64,000 nt of DNA from assembly GCF_009730915.1 (NCBI RefSeq), contig NC_052482.1:19436345-19500344 (forward strand), read 5' to 3'. This document shows, piece after piece, positions 12,245 through 24,416 of the stretch. Numbering within the stretch: the stretch's first letter is position 1; each line of letters begins with the position of its first letter. The notes under the pieces were generated by a model. The model was not told where the DNA came from. It searched no databases and saw only the letters and a program-made list of their open reading frames with translations. The stretch comes from Dioscorea cayenensis subsp. rotundata (lineage: Eukaryota > Streptophyta > Magnoliopsida > Dioscoreales > Dioscoreaceae). The position numbers and the translations under genes are program-made.

Positions 12245-12302
12245 GTTAGGGTTAGGGTAAGGGTAAGGGTAGGGTTAGGGTTAGGGTTAGGGTTAGTGTT
12301 AG
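12245..12302. repeat. Interstitial telomere-like (GGGTTA)n repeat
   Basis: About nine units built on gttaggg with variants gtaaggg and gttagtg. The clean units are six bases long (TTAGGG), not the seven-base TTTAGGG of most plants. It could be a plain microsatellite, or a trace of telomere-type DNA inserted at a repaired break. Confidence 0.85.
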
Positions 12303-12553
12303 TGTTCGGATGTGTGAGTGTGTTTGTGGGACAGAAACGTGACGGCGAAACTCCCCCGTGAGGAGTACTTGGAGTCATTCACAGCTCACACACTCACCTT
12401 CAAACAAAAACCACACAAAACTCCTCCGTCTCTCTCTGTTTGTCTCTCATCTCTCTTCTTTATTTTGCCACGCCAACACCTTCCTATTTTGACCCTCTTC
12501 GCAGCTTTCGATGGCGCCCTGATCACGAGCAGATTCCTCCCCCTTGCCCCACC

Positions 12554-12597
12554 ATTACTACTACTCCTACTCCTACTACTACTACTACTACTACTAC
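12554..12597. repeat. (CTA)n microsatellite
   Basis: Trinucleotide tract of cta/cct in the presumed upstream region of the ACT-like gene. Confidence 0.95.
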
Positions 12598-12898
12598 ACT
12601 CTCCCATTTATTATCTCCTATACTCTTTTATTCTCTCTTATTATATTATATTATATATATATATATATATAACCAATCTAAGTACTTAAGCTTTGGTTTA
12701 GATTAACTCTACATTCATTTTGCTCCACCATAACAATGAATGAATGTTTCACGTACACATTTATTGCCTTTTTTTATGCTGCAGTTCTTTGAGTAGAAAG
12801 TATTCATGCGCCATTATTTATAATGGCCAAAGGGTAGTTTTGGCAATCCAGAACAGAAGCCTTTTTTTTTAATATCTTTATTTATTGTTTTGGCTTTC

Positions 12899-12905
12899 TA
12901 TAAAA
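12899..12905 (+). promoter_or_regulatory. TATA box of the ACT-like gene
   Basis: TCTATAAAATG fits the plant TATA consensus and lies about 78 bp upstream of the ATG at 12,977. This predicts a transcription start near 12,930 and a 5' leader of roughly 45 nt. Read directly from sequence; not experimentally supported. Confidence 0.55.
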
Positions 12906-12976
12906 TGTTCCCTTGTTGAGGAGCTTGATGGATGAGAAAAAGAGGTTCAGTGAAAGGGAGTGAGAGATAGCTAGCC

Positions 12977-13141
12977 ATGGTGTCAAGAGAAATCAAGGGA
13001 ACTTCTTTGCATGAGAAACTGCAGCTCCTTCGTTCAGTTACAAACTCTCATGCAGTAATCACCCTATACCACTCAAACACTAGTATTTCATTAGCTTTGA
13101 ACTTAATTTGAAGTTTATCTCTTCTTTTCTTTCCTTATTTG

Positions 13142-13173
<32 letters not shown>

Positions 13174-14230
13174 TTCTCCTTCAGCATCAGAGATCATTCT
13201 TGAATTACTCGCAAGCAGTTTTTTATATTGATTTGATGTTTGTTGTTGATCAAGTTTCTCTTTTTTTCTTTGATCAGAGAAATAAAGCTTCAATCATTGT
13301 TGATGCTTCAAACTATATTAGAGAGTTGAAGCAAAAGGTGGAAAGACTCAACCAGGATATCTCATCATCTAAAGCAGATGAAGAAACTCCTATGCCTTTG
13401 GTATACTCATAAAACCATTTTGGATGTCTTCAAATATTAACAATTTCTATAATATATATGCACACAAAAATATTGACAGGGTCATCCAATATCTTAACAG
13501 GTCACTGTTGAAACCCTAAACAAGGGCTTCTTGATCAATGTCTTTTCTGCAAAGAGCTGCCCTGGTTTACTTGTTTCCATTCTTGAAGTTTTTGAAGAAT
13601 TAGGCCTCACTGTGCTTGAAGCTAGGGTTTCCTGCACTGATACCTTTCATCTTGAAGCAGTTGGAGGAGAAGTAAGGCAAACTTTTATCATCATCATCAT
13701 CATCATCATCATTATCATCATCATCATCATTCTTAGATGTTTAAATTATCATGAATCCATGCATTAATTCTCTACATCATATATATTCATGTAAAAGCTT
13801 CATTTTCACCAGTTGATGTCCTTGTCTCCATTCTTGTCTTTGTGCGCACCATTATTTGGTTTCATAGAGATAAAGAGTACTATCATTATAATGGCCAGCA
13901 CAAAGATGTTCACAACCATTCAATATGCACCTAGTACATGCATGCATGACATGTATGACTTTTATGACTTGTATAGTCTCATTCATCTACATTTTGTCAA
14001 CATTGTTTCTGTAAAACAAACAGAATACATATTTACATACATTTAGAATGTTTCATGCATGCATTAATTTCTTTGGTGTGAATAATTAATTATGGTGTAA
14101 ATAATTAATTACCTACTAAAATTCATATATATCTTTGCAGAATGAGATGGAAAGAATGGATGCCCATGTTGTGAAACAGGCAGTGCTTCAAGCTATTAAG
14201 AATTGCTCTGAAAGCAGTGAGCAAGACTAA
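12977..14230 (+). CDS. Small ACT-like domain protein related to plant bHLH factors
   Basis: Four exons with GT-AG borders: 12,977-13,054, 13,278-13,400, 13,501-13,671 and 14,141-14,230. All introns are phase 0, giving 153 residues. Residues 1-50 resemble the helix-loop-helix part of a plant bHLH (HEKLQLLRSVTNSH, then KASIIVDASNYIRELKQKVE). There is no preceding basic DNA-binding stretch beyond MVSREIKG. Residues 68-125 form an ACT-like fold (VTVETLNKGFLINVFSAKSC, then GLLVSILEVFEELGLTVLEA), and the C-terminus VVKQAVLQAIKN is typical of this group. Such proteins probably dimerise with bHLH partners in the nucleus; without a full basic region, binding DNA alone is doubtful (inference). A second acceptor upstream of exon 2 leaves an open longer exon. 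A decayed copy of its 3' end lies downstream. Confidence 0.88.
13142..13170. repeat. (TA)n microsatellite in intron 1
   Basis: About 14 TA units inside the first intron of the ACT-like gene. Confidence 0.95.
13686..13730. repeat. (ATC)n microsatellite in intron 3
   Basis: A tract of about 14 atc triplets with one interruption, starting a few bases after the donor of intron 3 of the ACT-like gene. It produces a spurious isoleucine-rich frame. Confidence 0.97.
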
Positions 14231-15390
14231 TTAGCAGAGAAGGGTTACTGAATTTTTTTTTATTATTATATTATGGCGCAAGCTGTTTTTCAGTTTATTT
14301 AATCATCTTAATTATCTTGTGGCAGTCTTGGTCATATAGTTATTTGATGGTATATTTTTGTTCCCTTAATTTGTATAATATATGCTTTTGATTCCTTTGC
14401 AAGTTATATCTTAATATTTACAAGTTAAGGTATTCTTTTAAGATCATTTGCTAGTAATTAAACTTATATTCCTCAAAGTTTAATTAATCAACAATTCTTG
14501 GTTGTATATCTTCTTTCTTCTAAACTTTTCTTGGATATATATAAGCCTTGATGAAGATCATGTATGATGTAAACTGAGAAAAGATGATCAGGCTGATCAG
14601 CTGGAGGGGGCAAAGTGATAAGGTTCCAAGAAACATGGGTGAATATTGAATATTATGATAATGCGTTTTTTTTTTAATAGAATCCTCAAGATATAATAAA
14701 TATCCACGTGGTATCCACTATTCACATGTGAGTAATAATTAGTCCTTATATTGTATTTTCGTTTAATATATATGGAAGTCCTTGAATTTTGAAATGTTTA
14801 TTGTTTAACCCAAAATAACATTTTTTTTAAGACAGAAATTAATGTTAGAACTTTGTGATAATTTTACTATTATGTTATATATAAAAACTTATAAACATTT
14901 TCCTTTCATAGATATATATATATCCCAGAAAATTTATCATTTAAATTTATATACACGCAATAATTTGGTCAAATTAATTATTTTTTTATGATGATCACCG
15001 ATTCTATCTCCAGAGGGATGAGATGACTATTATAAGACTTGTTTAGTTGTTGAAGAGATTCATCAGCTGTGCTTAAAAGTTGAGGTTGGATTTTTCAATA
15101 AAATAAATAAACCATATTTATTAATAAAAAAAGAGTACAACACAGAGTTTTGGTAGATAAACAATAAAAGAAACATAAACACGAGTGCATTAAACTTGGA
15201 ACCCGTGCTCATCCTAGAGAGCTAGCGAGGGATCCTTAACTTAAGAGAGCTCAAGAGGTACAAGAGCTGTAGATAGGCTATCGTCCATCATGCTAGCTGG
15301 AACTGAGGTCGGATTCTTGATAAAATTGATAAAAATGAAAAAACAAATTTGATATCAATCCCACAGAGATATCAAGAACCATACAATGCA
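14231..15390. other. Intergenic downstream of the ACT-like gene
   Basis: 3' flank, AT-rich, no gene. A LINE 3'-tail relic lies at about 15,091-15,300. Confidence 0.5.
15091..15300 (-). mobile_element. Probable LINE 3'-tail relic
   Basis: ttttcaataaaataaataaaccatatttatt matches the reversed 3' end of the local LINEs (poly-A, then a degenerate form of the terminal gtggtttatccac motif). A less AT-rich body of about 200 bp follows. No coding sequence is left. Shorter relics of the same tail occur elsewhere (for example 15,750, 26,178, 31,884, 37,918, 58,495). Confidence 0.4.
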
Positions 15391-15910
15391 ACCAATACAT
15401 TCATGTATCACTTGTATAAAGTCTCATATCCATCAGCATTGTCACAATTAATTAGCTTTGTGCATGTAAACAAAGATATATATATATATACACATGATAT
15501 ATATATATATATATAGATTATACCATAAGAAGTTTGAAATATGAAGGTAGTGTGAACTGTGAAGTCATCTACCTCCAATGTAAGGAAAGAAACAAGCAGA
15601 GCTGCAAAGCCAGTGGGCAATAAACAAGCACTGGTCTGAGAGAAGTAAGCAAGATTAATTATAGCAGAAGGTTATACCTTATCTTGTGCTAAGCCTTAAT
15701 GGTTATTTGATGGAATGGTTCCCTTTCAAATTGTTTTATTACGTTTTTTTTAATAAAATTATGGTTTATCCATTTTATTCTAAAAAAAAAATTATTAGAT
15801 TTTTTGAAGACTAATTATCACCCCTTCTTGGTTGTTTTCCAATATATAGATGCCCAGTTGAAGATCATGCATGCATGATATAAATTGAGAGAAGAGATGA
15901 ATATTATATA
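15390..15910 (+). pseudogene. Decayed partial copy of the ACT-like gene 3' end
   Basis: Sequence at 15,390-15,450 resembles intron 3 (around 13,940-14,005). The segment at 15,585-15,660 resembles the last exon and stop region (gaaacaagcag...gtaagcaagattaatta against gaaacaggcag...gtgagcaagactaatta). The segment at 15,826-15,905 resembles the downstream flank at 14,498-14,592 (cttggttgt, then gaagatcatg.atg, then aaa.tgaga.aagatga). Order and strand are preserved, so this is a tandem duplication of the gene's last part, about 1.4 kb away. No open frame remains. Confidence 0.7.
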
Positions 15911-17339
15911 TGGAATAATAGTTGAGGGACGTTTAAGAAAGGTCTCTATATATATATATGTTAAGTGAAGTGGATGAATCATGTATAGTATGCATTGAAA
16001 AAAAATGAAGTGAAAGGAACGAGTATATTCTCTAAATTTATACTTCCACTTATTTTTTAGATTTGTTATAAAATATTCCATGTAATATATGGCTTCAATG
16101 GAAACTATATATTTCCTAATTTTCTCATAAATGGACATAATTAAAAAAAGGATTTTAAGTAAAATTAAAAGATTAATTATTTGCTAATAAAATTTTCTAA
16201 TTTTGGACATTATTTTTTTTAATAAAAGTAGATAAAATCCTGGGAAGTATATATATTTAAAACTCAAAATACGAAGACTAAAAATATCATATAGGATAGA
16301 ACAAAAAAACAAATACAATAAAATCAGAACCAGCAAAACAAGTCTTGAAAAATAAAAAATTAAAAGGCAAATCAATAAGAATTGTTTCAAGAATAAGAGT
16401 AAGGACCAATGAAATAGAAAATGCAAATTTCTTTCACCAAATTCCAATCAGATAAGATAACATTAATTATTTACACCACCAGCACTAGAGACAGTAGCCA
16501 ATTAAAACCTTAGCTTATTCTATTTTGGAATCTAATATTATATATTATCCAAAAAAATATAATGTTTTTATTTAGTCACAACTCACAAGTAGTATTGGAT
16601 ATTTCCCATGAAAAAGAAATTTGATGTTGTGGAATTAAGGGTGAAAAGAGAGTCAAGTTGATAGACAGAATAACTTCATGAACAATTTTCAAGTGTTTGA
16701 TGTTACCAGCCCATTGTTGACTACTGAGTCCCATCTTTCTCTCTTCTTTATTTTCCGCCTTTGTTTATATGCTTGTAATAAATAAGACCAATAAAATCCG
16801 TAATTAAGAGGAAAATATCTTGCTCACATGAAAATTTTATTATTTTTATTGACAAAAGAACTAATTTATATATATATTTATATATTTAAAAATATGTATA
16901 AAAACCATGATTATATTGTGATTAGGTAAAGTACTGAGAAAACAACAGTCCAACTTAGAAATATAATTAACAAATATAGGGTGATAACAAAATAAAAAAT
17001 AAAATTTACTAAAGTAAACCAAAAAAAAAATGTTATTTGAGACCTTATAAAAGTATCATTCTTTAGATAAGAAACATTTATGTTGTAAGCAAGGCTATAT
17101 GTTTATTGTATTTTTTTTAAAATAACATATAAATAAGTCATAATGAAATATTTTGATAAATAAAATGATTACATATTTCACTCATGCCCTCTTCTACAAT
17201 TAAAAATTGCAAGTTGAAAGTCTCTTTTCTCTGAAAATGAATTATATATATATATTTTTCTCAAAAAGAAAATGGCAATATATAAAACATATCATATCAG
17301 AAAATATAAAAAATAAAAAATTTATAAAAAAATTTTGTA
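15911..17339. other. Intergenic, very AT-rich
   Basis: No gene seen. Short frames here are isoleucine/phenylalanine-rich by-products of AT-rich DNA. Confidence 0.5.
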
Positions 17340-17620
17340 CATTTTTTTTTTTTGAAAAGGTGGATAAACCACTTCAATTAAACCAAAACGAAAACAGGAC
17401 ACATGTCTTCATTGACAGACAAGACCGACCACTAAAGGTGGTACAAAAAGCAAACCAAGATAGTACTCAAGATCGTCTCAAAAAAACATAAACAACACGG
17501 GGAAAAAAGAAAAAAGAAGGCCTCCTCGCACCCTGCCACCCAGCAACCAAGATAGTACTCAAGATCGTCTACCGCTCTGGCGCCTCCTCGGCCGGTAGCT
17601 CCTCAGGACCCGCCACAAAA
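17340..17620 (-). mobile_element. LINE 3'-end fragment
   Basis: Reading the minus strand, the segment ends gtggtttatccac (17,360-17,372) followed by an A run. A hairpin ACCAC-CTTTA-GTGGT (17,428-17,442) lies about 55 nt before it, as in the longer LINE copies. The word aaccaagatagtactcaag occurs twice (about 17,453 and 17,546), a local duplication. No reverse-transcriptase sequence remains. Confidence 0.6.
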
Positions 17621-20600
17621 TATATCATCATCATTGTTGAGTCAATATGGACCAGGAAAAACATCTCAATGATAATAATAGCATATTCAGAACAAACTCA
17701 ACAATTTTCAAGATAAATTTTCTATAAAACAAACCATAATTATAAGATCAAATAATTAAAATTCTTCGAGGGTAAAGTTTGAGGTTAATTATCATAACCC
17801 ATTGAAAACCCTAATGATCCATGACACATATGCATGGATATATGCACTACCATTAGTTAAAGATCTCCATCAATACACGTAGCCATGAGGCCCATGCATG
17901 CATCCTGCAAGTTGCAACACTAACTCACCGACCAACTTCTCGGAGCGTCCTAGAGGAAGCCACCACCTCATGACTACTCAAAACCTACCAACTTGTTCTT
18001 TGATACTACTCTTTGATTTCATTGCTAAACAAACCACAACCACAACCTTATAAAACCCTTTTTCTCCCCACCATCTCCACCACCATGAAAAATGGCATGC
18101 AAGTTTGCAACCTCATCCTCATCATGACAAAAAAGAGGAAAAAGAAAAACTTTGAGAAGAGATTCTTTTGGCCATATGCATGCATGCTTCTAAAGTTTAT
18201 TATGCCAAACTTTACAGGGTTTAGGGTTTAAGATTTAATGGGTCCAAAAACCTATTTCAAAAATAGATAAGGCTGTCTCATTGCATAGGGATTAATTAAG
18301 ATGTTTTTAAAACATTAGATTAGAAGAAAATAAAAGATGAATTAAAGTTCCACAGTAATGTGCGGGGGCCAAAAGTTGTGACTTTTAGGAAATTCTAAGG
18401 GAAAATCCTCTTACAAATATTGTCTACCAATTACTTTTTGTCTTTATATAATTTTGTCATATGATTGAAATGATACCATACTAAATCCAATTAATTTGGA
18501 AATGATATCTTTCTCTATCTGCAAAGATACCCTGGATTTCAAAAAAATGCAATGTAGATTATTTGATCAGTTGATTTGTATGTGTGTGTGGGTGTAAATA
18601 TATAATTAAACACTAACCTGCATGACTAAATCCATTGAATTTGGCAATAAAACATATGCTATATTTTGTGACCCTTGGACCACAAAGACTTATAATTCAT
18701 GTATTAATTACAAATTAATGCTTGCAAATTACTTTGATAAATCAGATGACTTTAGACAGTGCAATTAACTCACCATTAAGACTTTTTCTGAAATAAATTC
18801 TAATAGATCATGCATGTTTGCCATGATTTAAATGTCAAAATATACAAGAGTTGTAGGTCACACCTTATCATTTCAATAGTCAAAGCATAAGACCTTTTTT
18901 TCTTTTTGGAAAGTGAAAGATATAGCATAAGAAGTTTTTCTTTTGGAGAAATATGTCATCATTTGTCAACATCTGTGATATATATATATATATAATGCCA
19001 TATATCTTCCACAGTATCGTATGTCTCATAACTTCCACATTTTGTGTTACTTGCAAAATGCTCATTTTTGCATGCAATGTATGTGCACTATCCAAACAGG
19101 CAAGCGTGACTCCATTATTTCAATGTGGCTGGAAGTTAATTTATTAAAATTGACAACTCAATTGACTTGTTGATATATATGCCCAACCCAACATGGCTTG
19201 TTGTTAGGTTTATGTTGTTAGATCAACCTAACTTATCTCATTTTCGGATTTTCCAATCAAATAGGTTTGGTTTGGAAATGGTGCTTATCACCATCTCACA
19301 GAGCTTGCCTCGTTGAGTTCATGCTAAATTAATGTACAACTTTAATTTGCCCATACATACAAGTTAAGGTCTTAATCAAACCATTTACTTCTATATTGAT
19401 ATATTGTAATATTCTTTATCAATAACGATGAAGCCAACCTGCACCAAAAACTCAACCGGCCTCTAAAGTCAACAGACTTGGTTTTCATTTCAGAATTATT
19501 CAGCAAGAGAACCTATCACACGTACTGTTAACCAAACCATAGACATGGCTAACATACATCATAATATCTATATATATATATATATAAACACTTTCATGTA
19601 TGTATTTTAGTTGAAGTAAATCACGCATCTAGAGGGAAATCCAATATTACTTTGCTATGTCTTATTTCAGTCCAAAATTATATCTTCAAATGTACATATC
19701 ATATAAATTGCATATAAGACTATAAGTACCATTTGGTTGAGAAAGAATTATGAATGCAGAGGTAAAGGATTTTTACCCCAATATTGAATAGAAACTTTCT
19801 TCATATGAATTAATCAATCAAAGATTGACTTAGTCAATACTAATAAAAATTTATTATTGTTACTAATATTTTTAAAATAACTATTATGTATAATTAGCTT
19901 TTTAAAAATAAAATTTTAAAAGAAGTTTGGTTAATTAGGTGAATAGTGTTATAACAAAGTTACAACATTGACACCTTAATTACCCCCCAATATACGCGAT
20001 GCTAAAGTTACAACATTGACTCCTTACCAACTATTTGGCATCTTCTTTAATTTCCATATCCTTTTCTTTTAAGTCTAGTGGTAGTTTGTGCACTTTGAAC
20101 CACTCAAAGATGGTTTGATTAAAAAAAGAATGCATTTCCTAAACACTCAATTTTTCAGGAAAATGGTGAAGATCTATGCTCACTGTTTTCCTAGTCCCAT
20201 GAAAATGAATATGAATAAGGAAGCAAACATTTCCACGCTTGCTCACTGGCTAGCTTCCTTTTTTTCATGAAACACATGGTTTTCTTTTCAAAGGAAAGAG
20301 AAAGACATCGATGTTGATGTTAGTCTAGTAGATCTCCAGCGTATTCAATTTGCTTGGTTTCAAAAACAGGCAAATCTCTAATTTTGCTATTGTTTACTAT
20401 CATTCATACAATTATGTATATATATATATATTTTTATGAATTTAGGGTTTAGGTTGTTTATAATTTAGTAGTTATGTGCGCAATATCTAAAACAAAGCAC
20501 TGCCCTGGTTTAAAATGATTACATAGATCTCTTATCTTGGTATAGATCTTTGGCATTTTCATATATTGTTTGTTGGAGTATATTTGTTGAGTGTGAAAAA

Positions 20601-20976
20601 AAAAATTTTAATTAAGTGAATAAATCATACCCATTAAACACAAGCTAGCAAAAGTGGACGGTTAAAAAAAAATAAAAATAATAATAATAATAATAATGGA
20701 ATATGACATTGAAAAGTGCAAAAGGCGCCAAACATATAATGTTTTGAGATAAGATCAACCAGAGTTGAATTTCGACATCTTTTATCTCTATTTTTATTAA
20801 TTTTTAATATATTCAACTATACATATCATTCTCGCAAGGAAAGATTCATGTTTTTTTTTCACATCACAAATATAATATGAGCAAAAAGAAATTCATATAT
20901 ATCTTATTTATTATATATATATATATATATGAAATTAAATCATTTATGAGCTATTTATCAAGAGAAAACAAAAAAT
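17621..20976. other. Intergenic, no gene recognised
   Basis: AT-rich sequence with short (TA)n tracts (for example 18,977, 19,568, 20,420, 20,915). None of the frames of 60-72 codons shows a domain or codon pattern worth calling. Confidence 0.5.
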
Positions 20977-20987
20977 AAAATATGCAG
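20977..20987. repeat. Target-site duplication, left copy (LINE 1)
   Basis: aaaatatgcag precedes the LINE directly. The same 11-mer follows its poly-A at 23,344-23,354. Confidence 0.75.
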
Positions 20988-23343
20988 ACTTTAGACCCAT
21001 CAGTCTAACCAACTCTACCTATAAAATCCTTTCTAAAATTCTTGCCAACAGTTGTGCAACCTTGTGGATGACTCACAATCTGGTTTCATAAAAGGAAGAT
21101 GCATCGCGGATAATATTGTTGGGGCCCAAGAAAATAATCTTCAACCTGCAAAAGAAAATCCCTTGGTTATGTCTTTAAAGTAGACTTCAGTAAAAAGCCT
21201 TTGATTCTTTAGACTGGAACTTTTCTCCTTGATGTTCTAGCTGCTAGAGGCTTTGGCAACAAATGGCTCTCTTGGGTTTATGCTATTCTAAGCACCGCCA
21301 AATCTCAATTCATTATTAAGGTAGCACCCAGGGTTATATAAGATGTAAAAGGGGCCTGAGGCAAGGTGATCCCTTATCTCCCTTGCTCTTTGCCATTGCT
21401 GCTGATGTCCTGAGTGCTATGTTCTCTCATGCGCTTAGATCCAAAGTTCTTATGGGTGTCCCTCTGAATCAGTCGGTTAACATTTGTTATTTTCAATACG
21501 CTGATGACCTTCTCATCTTCTCGGCTGGTGGACAAGATGATCTTCACATTATCAAACTTGTACTCTACCTTTTCGAGGGGTCATATGGCTTGTTCATTAA
21601 CTTTTCGAAAAGCTGCTTGTATTCTACAAACTTTGGATTCCAACCTCATCAACCCTCAGCCAGAATCCTAAACTGCTCCAGAAACTTCCTTCCTATCACT
21701 TACTTAGGGATTCCACTTTCTGGTCGACGTCCAAAACGTTATGAATGGGTTAAGCTTACTAGTATGGTTCGCTCCAGACTCTCACCTTGGAAAGCAAAAT
21801 ACTTATCCCTTGGGGGTCATCTTACCCTCATCAACTCTGTTCTTTCCACTGTCCCAGTCTAGTGGATGTCAATTTTCAAACTTCCTAATTGGGTAATCAA
21901 AAGAAATTAATAAAATTCGAAGAGACTTCCTTTGGAAAGGTCCTGACCTGGGTCCTAAAGGAATCAGATTAATCGCTTGGGACAGGATCACTAGACCTCA
22001 AGAAATGGGAGGTTTGGAAATTCGCAACCTTAAGGAATTTAATGTTGCTTTTGCTTGGGAAATGGTGGTGGAAATTATCCTGTAATCCTAATAGCTGCTT
22101 GACTAAAATCCTTCATTCTAACTATTCTCCCAACGACCCAAATGAAATATCGCTTCACCCTCCGCCTAGAAATAAATTCTTCTTTTGGGCAGGAGTGACC
22201 CCCATCCTTCATGCTTTCCGTTCTTGTCTTATCAAAACGATAAGAAGTGGCTCTAACACCTCTCTTTGGTTTGATCGCTGGCATGCTGGAACCCTCCTCA
22301 AAGATCTCTGGCTGGCCCTCTTTTCCCAATGCATTTTTCCTTGGATCACAATCAGGCAATTTCACCAACATCTTAACTATCCGAAGACTCTTTTCTCCAC
22401 ATGTTCTCCTGTTACGTTATCCTCTCTTTTAGAAATTATCCCTGATTGCTCTTTCTAATCGTGATGATATTTCCTTCTGGGCTCCAGAAAAAAGTGAAAA
22501 ATTCATAGTCAAATCATTCTACAAATTCCTTATTGACGGTGGTCTGCAAAGCTCACGTTACTCTACTTTCTGAAAAATTTGTTGCCCTATTAAAATCACT
22601 CTTTTCTGTTGGCTAGCCGGGGAGGATAAAATCCTTACTCTTGCAAATATGTACAAGAAAAGGTGTATCACCAACAACATTTCTGATACATGTGTACTTT
22701 GTCACAACGCTACTGAAAGCTTGGATCACCTTCTTCTCAACTGCGAATTTTCCAAACGCATCTGGGTGTTTTTTTTCCCAATCTTTAGATCTCAATACTC
22801 TCCCTCAGTCAATTCCTTCACTTTGAACGATCTGGTTACCATTTCTCAATCCTCTTCTCCGACCACTTTGGGACCTAATTTCCGGAGCTATTCTTTTGGA
22901 ATATATGGATAGAAAGAAACTCTCGTATTTTTCAACTGAATGCTTTACCGATTTACAACATAATTTTTAAATCTATTAATATGCTTCTCTCTTGGCTCTC
23001 ACTACAGCTGCTGATAGACACCAGCAATCCTTCAATGAAGCTTCCCAGAAAATTAAGCGCTCACTCAACTTCCTTAGCGCAAAAGTATCTAGCTTTGCTG
23101 GCGACCAAGACCTCAATGCTGCTGAGGAGTAGGTGTTACTGACGTCTGCTCTAAGTAGGCCTAAGGTGCCAGACGGCATCTTCCGCCCACTTAGCCTCCT
23201 TTCTCTGCTTGTTTTTTTTTTCTTTTGTTTCCATATTCTCCCTCACCTCTGGTGAGAGTTGACTTTTCTTGTTTGTCTTTCTTTTCCCTGTACTTCTGCT
23301 TTTTAATTTAATAAATCTGTAATTTATCCACATTTAACTCAAA
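20988..23343 (+). mobile_element. 5'-truncated L1-type LINE (copy 1), broken
   Basis: The element begins inside the reverse transcriptase (FRPISL motif near 20,990). It runs through SGFIKGRC (about 21,080), GLRQGDPLSPLLF-like (about 21,355), the catalytic QYADDLLIF (about 21,500), a thumb region with WKAKYLSLGGHLTLINSVL, and a zinc-binding C-terminal domain (CVLCHNATESLDHLLLNC, about 22,690-22,745). Many frameshifts and stops interrupt the frame, so it is inactive. The 3' UTR has a CTCACC-TCT-GGTGAG hairpin (23,242-23,256) and a short A tail. Perfect 11-bp target duplications flank it, so the boundaries are well defined. It belongs to a different subfamily from copies 3 and 4. Confidence 0.93.
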
Positions 23344-23354
23344 AAAATATGCAG

Positions 23355-24288
23355 TCCAATTCCTCCCAAGTCTCTCCCAACTTTGAGATAAGATTGCATC
23401 CACACCCAACTAGAATACAACTATGCAAGGAATTTCCAATTTTCACTGCTGGATCCAAAAATAAATTGTTTTGTTGTAAAAGTTCAACACAAGTTTTTTT
23501 TTTTCAATAAATTATAATTTATCTATTTTTATACATAAAAATTAACACAAAATGATAGGCCCCTATCACTGACATTATATATGGAAACGTACACGCAAAT
23601 ATATATGGAGATAGATAAATATAGCTTACCACACGTGCTTCACCTTGTAACGGACCCTCTCAAAAATATTCACACACGTGTGAAGCGATTCAAAAGTGTT
23701 GAATTTCAATTAGTTGGCTTCATCATGCACTTCAGAGTCGAGTACCACACTTCCCAATGGAACATAATTGCACCAATGGCAACCAGACCCAGTCCAAGCC
23801 AATAAAGACACCAAAGGTGACATAAATAATTAAAAAGAATCAGAACATATAGTGGTGGAATTTGTAGGCATAGAAGAGTCTGGAGGGATACTTAGTTACT
23901 TACACGAGTAGTACTAAAAAGATTTTACATGGTTGGATAAGTTTATCTATTTCAAAAATAAAGCAAGTGATCAGGATAAGAGGAGTTGAAAGTAAATTAC
24001 TAAATCTCTATGATATTATAGTAATTAATTACACTCTAGTGGTAAATTTCTAAGAGTAAATCTATTTTGAACCAGCCATTATGGAAAGATCATAAATTTA
24101 TGCTTATATATTCTTATTAATTACTTTAATCTTGATGTCATCAACTATAAACCAGTCTTCGCATCTATCATAATTAAAGAAGCTGACTGTAAGAAAATTA
24201 TATGCTTAAAAGAATCCTAAAAAAAAAAGGGTGAAGAATAAAAGAAGTGGGCCACACGCGGTGCATAACCACTTACTTTTGTTGCCTG
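23355..24288. other. Intergenic upstream of the NPF gene
   Basis: AT-rich; no gene. A degenerate LINE-tail-like word (caataaattataatttatc) lies at about 23,505. Confidence 0.5.
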
Positions 24289-24297
24289 TATATATAT
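24289..24297 (+). promoter_or_regulatory. Possible TATA box of the NPF gene
   Basis: TATATATAT about 120 bp upstream of the ATG. TA tracts are common here, so this is only a positional suggestion. Confidence 0.35.
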
Positions 24298-24416
24298 TGG
24301 TTATTCTGGTGATAACCTTAAGGGATAAGGCCATAACTTTAGATGTATAGCTCTGCTCTTACACTTGTTCTTTGCTAGAAGATACAAAGAACCATAAGAA
24401 AAACGAAGCCCAATCA

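Noticed and set aside
12106..12689. Low-complexity frames around the telomere-like and (CTA)n repeats
   Set aside because: The composition follows the repeats and no domain is present.
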